64,000 nt of DNA, taken from Annona cherimola (lineage: Eukaryota; Streptophyta; Magnoliopsida; Magnoliales; Annonaceae). The notes under the pieces are model-generated. The model saw only the letters and a program-made list of their open reading frames with translations. It searched no databases and was not told the DNA's origin. The stretch spans positions 35,361,676 to 35,425,675 of the forward strand of contig CM059977.1 of the NCBI GenBank assembly GCA_030490835.1, written 5' to 3'. Shown in pieces: positions 58,831 to 64,000 of the stretch (its first letter is position 1; the number at the start of each line of letters is the position of its first letter). Position numbers and translations under genes: made by a program.

Positions 58831-60633
58831 ATGGCATCCCAATCTACTTCCGTTCCCGCATTTGCTGAAGGCCAATCCTTTACAAGGCCACCGTTGTTTG
58901 ATGGGAACAATTTTGGATATTGGAAGCTTCGTATGAAGCAACTCATCATGGCTACCGATATGGACTCTTGGATTGCTATCCAAGATGGAGTAATACTGCC
59001 TACCGATGAACGAGCTTCCAAATGGACCGATGAGGAAGTAAGAATAGTGAAGAGCAATGCCAAAGCTATGAACTCCTTATTTTGTGCTCTCACTGCTTCC
59101 GAGTATGATAGAGTATCCTCTTGCTTAACCGCCAAAGAGATATGGGATACACTAATCTCTATCTACGAAGGAACTTCTCAAGTCCAAGGGACGAGAAGGA
59201 ATATTTTGATTGGAGAACTAGAGAACTTTAGAATGCTAGAAACAGAAAATATTTCTGAAATGTTTGCTAGATTCTCTAAGATTACTAATGCTTTAAAAGG
59301 TCTTGGAAAAGCAATATCTGAATCTGAGCAGGTCATGAAGATTTTAAGAGCTCTACCCGAATCATGGACTCCAAAGATCACTGCAATTGAAGAAGCCAAA
59401 GACCTCAACACGCTGAAGCTTGAAAACTTAATTAGCTCACTTATGTCACATGAGCTAATTAAGAAAAGGAATGAAGATCAACACAGGGGCAAAAGAGCAA
59501 TTGCCTTAAAAGCCGCACAAGACACCGATGACACATCTTCTTCTCAAAATGACGACGAGATTGCTCTACTCACAAAACGATTCAGAAAATTTGTGAGGAA
59601 AGGCAAAAATTTCAGAAGCTTCAAAGAAAGAACTCCCCAAGAGAAGAAGAAAGAATCAACCAAGTGCTACCGATGCGGCGGTTCGGGACATATGCAGGCT
59701 CAATGTCCAACTCCCGAAGAAAACAAGGCAAAAGAACAAAGAAAGGATCGAGGGAACAATAGAAGATTCCAGAAATACAAAGGAAGAGGCATGTACGTAA
59801 ATGATGAAGAATCTACGACGAGTAGCTTCTCAACCGATGACATAGAGGCGGAAGAATGTGCAAGAATTTGCTGCATGGCACAAATCGAGCAAGAAGAACA
59901 AATTACCTCAACAAAAGACACAAGCAATGAAGAGGTAAGTTCCAAACTCTCCCTTTCTAATTCAAGTTATTCTTCCTCTCATGAATGCCTCAAATGTACT
60001 GAATTAGATGAACTACAAACTGCATATGATTCATTATATGAAGAAATGAAGAAATTAGGAAGCAAGTTTACAATTAAGAAGAGACAATGTGATGCAACAA
60101 TAATTGTAAATGGTAAACTTGCAGAAAGATTAGTCAAATTGAAAGATGAAACTGAATTGCTGAAAATGAAGAACAAATCATTAAATGAATCATTAGCTAA
60201 GTTCTCTAATCCAGGAGAAAATGTTAAAATGTTTCTGAATATGACCTCCCAAACACATAAAAGAGGTCTTGGGTATCATACATTTGAGCAAGGAGAAAGT
60301 AGCAAATCAAATGAACAAATACTTGAGAAAAATCAAACTAAAAATACATCTATATACAAGCCACAAAAGAAAAATTTTAAGTGGACTAGAAGACCAATGA
60401 TTGAACCTTTGCATGCTTGGAAACCTACTCCAAGATTACCTTTGGCTTGTAATTTCTGCAATAAGATGGGTCATAAAACTTACAAATGTAATTTTAAGAA
60501 ACTATATGACCATGGTGTTAAATTAGTTTGGGTTCCAAGAAACACAAGATTTGGGCTTTCAAAGTTAGATCAACTTAGATTAGATTCTATTACTAACCCA
60601 AATGGACCCATAAAATGGGTACCAAAAAGATAA
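58831..60633 (+). CDS. gag: Gag of the SIRE-like element (600 residues, intron-retained form)
   Basis: The ATG at 58831 is the first after the leader, and the protein starts [20 protein letters not shown] as in the copies at 6339 and 12531. Residues about 20-240 form the copia Gag core (DUF4219/UBN2 type). A CCHC knuckle [14 protein letters not shown] lies at about 279-292. A charged, probably coiled-coil part (about 400-470) follows. A second knuckle, [14 protein letters not shown], lies at about 540-553. The protein ends GPIKWVPKR. Gag packages RNA into virus-like particles. Residues 369-600 are encoded inside the proposed intron 59935-60655, so this long form needs unspliced RNA. The open, protein-like character of that segment suggests it is or was translated. 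Confidence 0.9.
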   Translation: MASQSTSVPAFAEGQSFTRPPLFDGNNFGYWKLRMKQLIMATDMDSWIAIQDGVILPTDERASKWTDEEVRIVKSNAKAMNSLFCALTASEYDRVSSCLTAKEIWDTLISIYEGTSQVQGTRRNILIGELENFRMLETENISEMFARFSKITNALKGLGKAISESEQVMKILRALPESWTPKITAIEEAKDLNTLKLENLISSLMSHELIKKRNEDQHRGKRAIALKAAQDTDDTSSSQNDDEIALLTKRFRKFVRKGKNFRSFKERTPQEKKKESTKCYRCGGSGHMQAQCPTPEENKAKEQRKDRGNNRRFQKYKGRGMYVNDEESTTSSFSTDDIEAEECARICCMAQIEQEEQITSTKDTSNEEVSSKLSLSNSSYSSSHECLKCTELDELQTAYDSLYEEMKKLGSKFTIKKRQCDATIIVNGKLAERLVKLKDETELLKMKNKSLNESLAKFSNPGENVKMFLNMTSQTHKRGLGYHTFEQGESSKSNEQILEKNQTKNTSIYKPQKKNFKWTRRPMIEPLHAWKPTPRLPLACNFCNKMGHKTYKCNFKKLYDHGVKLVWVPRNTRFGLSKLDQLRLDSITNPNGPIKWVPKR

Positions 60634-60655
60634 GATTTATTTCCTTATTTTTCAG
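59935..60655 (+). other. Proposed retained intron linking gag and pol (721 bp)
   Basis: Donor GAAGAG/GTAAGT is a perfect plant consensus. The acceptor CCTTATTTTTCAG/ATA has a pyrimidine tract. The length, 721, is not a multiple of three. The preceding exon holds 368 whole codons from the gag ATG, and 60656 begins a pol-frame codon, so removal fuses the two in frame. The copies at 7466/7467 and 13658/13659 lack exactly this segment. Confidence 0.8.
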
Positions 60656-63600
60656 ATATGTTTTAAGGCAAAGGCAAACAATGAATGGTTCATGGATAGC
60701 GGTTGTTCAAGGCATATGACCGGTGAAAGAAGTTTGTTTCATAAACTTAAGCCTTGCAACGATGGAATGGTTGCCTTTGGAAATAATGAAAAAGGTAAAA
60801 TTAAAGGTAAAGGAAATATACTTAGTACCTCAAATGCATGCATGGAAGATGTTTTGTTTGTTGAAGGACTCAAACACAATTTAATGAGTATTAGCCAATT
60901 ATGTGATAAAGGATATAAAGTTGTGTTTGAATCATCTATATGTAATGTATTTGATGGAGAACATATCATGTTTAGTGGTAAACGACATGGAAATGTTTAT
61001 TTGGTTTCACTTGATGAATTGAATGGTCAATGTCTTATGGCCATTGATAATGATCCATGGGTTTGGCATAAAAGGCTTGGACATGTAAACATGGGAAATA
61101 TAAAGACCCTTTGGAAAAAGAATTTGGTAGAAGGATTACCAAAGTTGAAATATGACAAAGACAAAATTTGCAAGGCATGTCAATTATCAAAACAACCCAA
61201 GATGCCTTTCTCTACCAAAAAGGAAATTTCCACCACAAAGCCACTTGAATTACTACATATGGATCTATACGGGCCATCCGACATTCTAACCATTGGTGGA
61301 AAGAAATATGTATTTGTCATAGTTGATGATTTTTCAAGATTCACTTGGATAATTCTCTTAGCTAGTAAAGATGAAGCCTTCTCTATGTTTGCAACTTTTG
61401 TGAATTTGGTGCAAAATGAAAAACAGAGTACTATTGTGACCATAAGAAGCGATCATGGTGGCGAATTTGAAAACAAACGATTCATGGAATTTTGTAATGA
61501 AAAAGGAATTCACCACACATTTTCTGCACCAAGAACTCCACAACAAAATGGAGTAGTTGAAAGGAAAAATAGAACTATACAAGAGATGGCTAGAACTATG
61601 CTAAATGAGAGCAATCTATCCAAGAAATTTTGGAGTGAAGCTGTGAGTACAGCTTGTCATGTTTTGAATCGTGTTACCATTCGAGCAATCTTGAAAAAGA
61701 CTCCATATGAACTTTGGAAAGGAAGGAAACCAAATATATCTTATTTTCATGTTTTTGGATGTACATGTTATGTTTTAAACAATGGAAAAGTCAACTTGGG
61801 AAAATTAGATGCCAAAAGTGATGAGGCTATATTCCTTGGTTATTCATCAAATAGCAAAGCATATAGAGTATTCAATAAACGAAATCAAGTTGTAGAAGAA
61901 TCCATACATGTTGTATTTGATGAATTTAACCAAACTCCGAGAAAGGAGGATGAACTAAGTGATGCAGATGAGACGAAAGGCAAAGAACAACCAAAGGAAC
62001 TCGAGCTCAAGCCAGAAAATCCAGAGGAGGAAGAGGTAAGTGAAGGTAATGAATCTTACAAACCTCCAACTGATTTAAAGTTTAAAAATGCCCATCCAAT
62101 TGAACAAGTTATTGGAAACATATATGAAGGAGTAAAAACTAGAAGATCAAAACAAAACGTTTATGGCCAATATGCGTTTGTATCGAAAATTGAACCAAAT
62201 ACCATTGAACAAGCTCTTAATGATGAAAATTGGGTTATTTCAATGCAAGAAGAGCTAAATCAATTCGAAAGAAACAATGTATGGCATTTAGTTCCTAGAC
62301 CAAACAATCATACAGTCATTGGTACAAAATGGGTATTTAGGAACAAATTAGACGAAAGCGGTCTTGTAATTAGAAACAAGGCAAGATTAGTAGCCAAAGG
62401 GTATTCCCAAGAAGAAGGAATTGATTTTGAAGAATCATATGCACCCGTGGCTAGATTAGAAGCCATACGCATCCTACTAGCATTTGCTTCTCATATGAAC
62501 TTCAAATTGTTTCAAATGGATGTAAAAAGCGCATTTTTGAATGGTTATTTGAATGAAGAAGTATATGTTGAACAACCCCCTGGTTTTGAAGAAAAGGATC
62601 AATCAAAGTATGTTTATAAATTAACCAAAGCGTTATATGGACTAAAACAAGCACCAAGAGCTTGGTATGAAAGGTTAAATAGATTCTTGATTGATCATGA
62701 GTTTCAAAGAGGGAAAGTAGACACTACTTTATTCATCAAGTACAAAAATAAAAATATTTTGATTGTACAGATTTATGTGGATGACATAATATTCGGTGCT
62801 ACTGATGAAAATCTTTGTCAAGAATTTTCTAAGATAATGCAGAATGAGTTCGAAATGAGCATGATGGGAGAATTAAATTTCTTCCTTGGACTACAAATCA
62901 AGCAACAAAGTGAAGGAATATTTCTGAACCAGTCCAAGTATGTCAAAGAGATGCTCAAGAAATTTGGAATGCAGAATAGCAAAGGGGCAAACACTCCAAT
63001 GAGCTCAACAATCAAAATCGACACGGATGAAAACGGTAAAAGTATCGATCAAAAGCTTTATAGGAGCATGATAGGATCTTTGCTTTACCTAACTGCTTCT
63101 AGACCCGATATCTTATTTAGTGTTTGTATGTGTTCTAGATTTCAAGCATGTCCCAAAGAATCACATCTACTTGCTGTGAAAAGAATTTTTAAATATTTGA
63201 TGAAAACCACAAACCTTGGACTATGGTATCCAAAGGGGTCAACCTTTGATCTAATCGGCTATTCGGATGCAGACTTTGCCGGATATAAAGTAGATAGAAA
63301 AAGTACCAGTGGAACTTGTCAATTTCTTGGACATATGCTAGTTTCATGGCATTCAAGAAAACAAACAAGTGTTGCATTATCTACTGCGGAAGCCGAATAC
63401 ATAGCCGCCGGTAGTTGCTGTGCCCAGTTACTTTGGATGAAACAACAGTTGAAAGATTATGGTATTGATTATGTTAATATTCCTATTAGATGTGATAATA
63501 CAAGTGCAATTTGTTTAACTAAAAATCCTGTACTGCATTCAAGAACCAAGCATATTGATGTGAGACATCACTTTATTCGTGAACATGTTGAGAATCATGA

Positions 63601-63718
63601 TGTATGCTTAGAATATGTGAAAACAGAAGACCAAATTGCTGATATTTTTACCAAACCTCTAGCCAAGGATTCATTTTATAAGATTAGAAATGATATGGGG
63701 ATGATAGAGCTAAACTAG
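60656..63718 (+). CDS. pol: Pol: protease, integrase, reverse transcriptase, RNase H
   Basis: The frame is open from 60614, and the first exon-2 codon under the splice model is at 60656. The first Met is at 60692. Counting from that Met, the order is protease [10 protein letters not shown] (2-11), pre-integrase WHKRLGH at about 125, and integrase Asp191, Asp254 and Glu290 with the canonical 35-residue spacing. Reverse transcriptase with YVDDIIFG (Asp697, Asp698) and RNase H (about 850-990; [18 protein letters not shown]) follow. It ends at the TAG at 63716. All catalytic residues are present. Pol is one frame (+1) away from gag, so expression needs splicing, a +1 frameshift or internal initiation. 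Under splicing Gag-Pol would have 1388 residues. Confidence 0.92.
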   Translation: MCFKAKANNEWFMDSGCSRHMTGERSLFHKLKPCNDGMVAFGNNEKGKIKGKGNILSTSNACMEDVLFVEGLKHNLMSISQLCDKGYKVVFESSICNVFDGEHIMFSGKRHGNVYLVSLDELNGQCLMAIDNDPWVWHKRLGHVNMGNIKTLWKKNLVEGLPKLKYDKDKICKACQLSKQPKMPFSTKKEISTTKPLELLHMDLYGPSDILTIGGKKYVFVIVDDFSRFTWIILLASKDEAFSMFATFVNLVQNEKQSTIVTIRSDHGGEFENKRFMEFCNEKGIHHTFSAPRTPQQNGVVERKNRTIQEMARTMLNESNLSKKFWSEAVSTACHVLNRVTIRAILKKTPYELWKGRKPNISYFHVFGCTCYVLNNGKVNLGKLDAKSDEAIFLGYSSNSKAYRVFNKRNQVVEESIHVVFDEFNQTPRKEDELSDADETKGKEQPKELELKPENPEEEEVSEGNESYKPPTDLKFKNAHPIEQVIGNIYEGVKTRRSKQNVYGQYAFVSKIEPNTIEQALNDENWVISMQEELNQFERNNVWHLVPRPNNHTVIGTKWVFRNKLDESGLVIRNKARLVAKGYSQEEGIDFEESYAPVARLEAIRILLAFASHMNFKLFQMDVKSAFLNGYLNEEVYVEQPPGFEEKDQSKYVYKLTKALYGLKQAPRAWYERLNRFLIDHEFQRGKVDTTLFIKYKNKNILIVQIYVDDIIFGATDENLCQEFSKIMQNEFEMSMMGELNFFLGLQIKQQSEGIFLNQSKYVKEMLKKFGMQNSKGANTPMSSTIKIDTDENGKSIDQKLYRSMIGSLLYLTASRPDILFSVCMCSRFQACPKESHLLAVKRIFKYLMKTTNLGLWYPKGSTFDLIGYSDADFAGYKVDRKSTSGTCQFLGHMLVSWHSRKQTSVALSTAEAEYIAAGSCCAQLLWMKQQLKDYGIDYVNIPIRCDNTSAICLTKNPVLHSRTKHIDVRHHFIREHVENHDVCLEYVKTEDQIADIFTKPLAKDSFYKIRNDMGMIELN

Positions 63719-64000
63719 GAAAAACAAATAAGAAAATTAAAATTGGAAAATATCAAGTCGATGAGTCAAGTCGACTCCAGGGACGCTAAGTCGACTCCGC
63801 TTCAGAAGCGAAGTCGACTCCGTTAGGGTCGAAGTCGACTCCGCCCCAGGAGAAGTCGACTCCAGAAGGATCGAAGTCGACTTCGCCTAGGGCAAAGTCG
63901 ACTCCGCGCGCGACGATTCACATTCGGCCGCCCATTTCATCTTTTTCTTCCCTTTTCTCTCTTTTCTTCCTCATTTCTCTCCGGCCTCCCTATTTTTCTC
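63719..64000 (+). other. Post-pol region with AAGTCGACTCC repeats
   Basis: An A-rich stretch is followed (about 63757-63905) by eight or so AAGTCGACTCC/AAGTCGACTTC motifs about 25 bp apart, then CATTCGGCCGCCC and a pyrimidine-rich tract. The leader of the env-like frame at 28927-29127 (minus strand) has the same order, including TTCGGCTGG. An env-like frame is therefore likely just beyond the window. Confidence 0.65.

Larger units (their letters stand above)
57080..64000 (+). mobile_element. SIRE-like Ty1/copia retrotransposon, well preserved, cut by window end
   Basis: 5' LTR (57080-58782), primer-binding site (58785), gag (58831-60633), pol (from 60656 to 63718) and a post-pol region reaching the window edge. 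No polypurine tract or 3' LTR appears before 64000, so the element continues. Gag and pol are free of internal stops. It belongs to the same family as the elements at 4678 and 25380 by LTR ends, AAGTCGAC clusters and protein sequence. Confidence 0.92.

Noticed and set aside
63757..63905. CRISPR-like regularly spaced repeats
   Set aside because: The repeat is too short (about 11 bp), the spacing is only about 25 bp, the motif is palindromic and shared with LTRs, and the host is a plant.

Overview
This is nuclear DNA from a flowering plant. It is AT-rich and crowded with plant-type transposable elements. Its one clear host gene is split by GT-AG introns and encodes a GDSL esterase/lipase with the plant five-block layout. 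I cannot name the species. I see no tRNA, rRNA, CRISPR or bacterial features.

Layout. 1-3450: a nearly full-length but decayed RTE-type LINE on the minus strand, flanked by a 17-bp target duplication. Its 5' junction carries an inverted copy of the flanking DNA. 3805-18674: a tandem array with a 6192-bp period (two full units and one partial). Each unit holds a piece of an old Ty1/copia element, a 1613-bp LTR of a younger SIRE-like Ty1/copia element and, in units 1 and 2, its gag-pol cut off after the reverse transcriptase. The third LTR behaves as a recombinant solo LTR. The younger element sits in the gag of the older copia, which resumes at 18675 and runs to about 20300. 20300-25379: AT-rich DNA with a 200-225-bp tandem repeat array, a foldback MITE inserted in that array, and an unassigned GC-richer block near 23.5-24.1 kb. 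25380-29327: a minus-strand SIRE-like element that has lost most of its 5' LTR and all of gag-pol but keeps an env-like reading frame broken only by stop codons.

30165-41820: the GDSL gene. It has five exons, encodes 390 residues and keeps all catalytic residues. Intron 1 is 6.4 kb and contains a second copy of the gene's own upstream region, which has received a MITE and a LINE fragment. 42300-43600: MITEs and a long foldback. 45975-55850: a transposon graveyard with two L1-type LINEs, a Ty3/gypsy fragment and a hAT transposase pseudogene. 57080-64000: the best-preserved SIRE-like Ty1/copia element, with 5' LTR, primer-binding site, gag and complete pol; its 3' end lies beyond the window.

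The most interesting signal is in this last element. Gag ends in a stop and pol lies in another frame. A consensus intron (59935-60655, GTAAGT to TTTTTCAG) would, when removed, fuse gag residue 368 in frame to pol. The two related copies at 6.3-10 kb and 12.5-16.2 kb lack exactly this segment, as expected if they descend from reverse-transcribed spliced RNA. I infer that intron retention gives a Gag with two zinc knuckles and splicing gives Gag-Pol with one.
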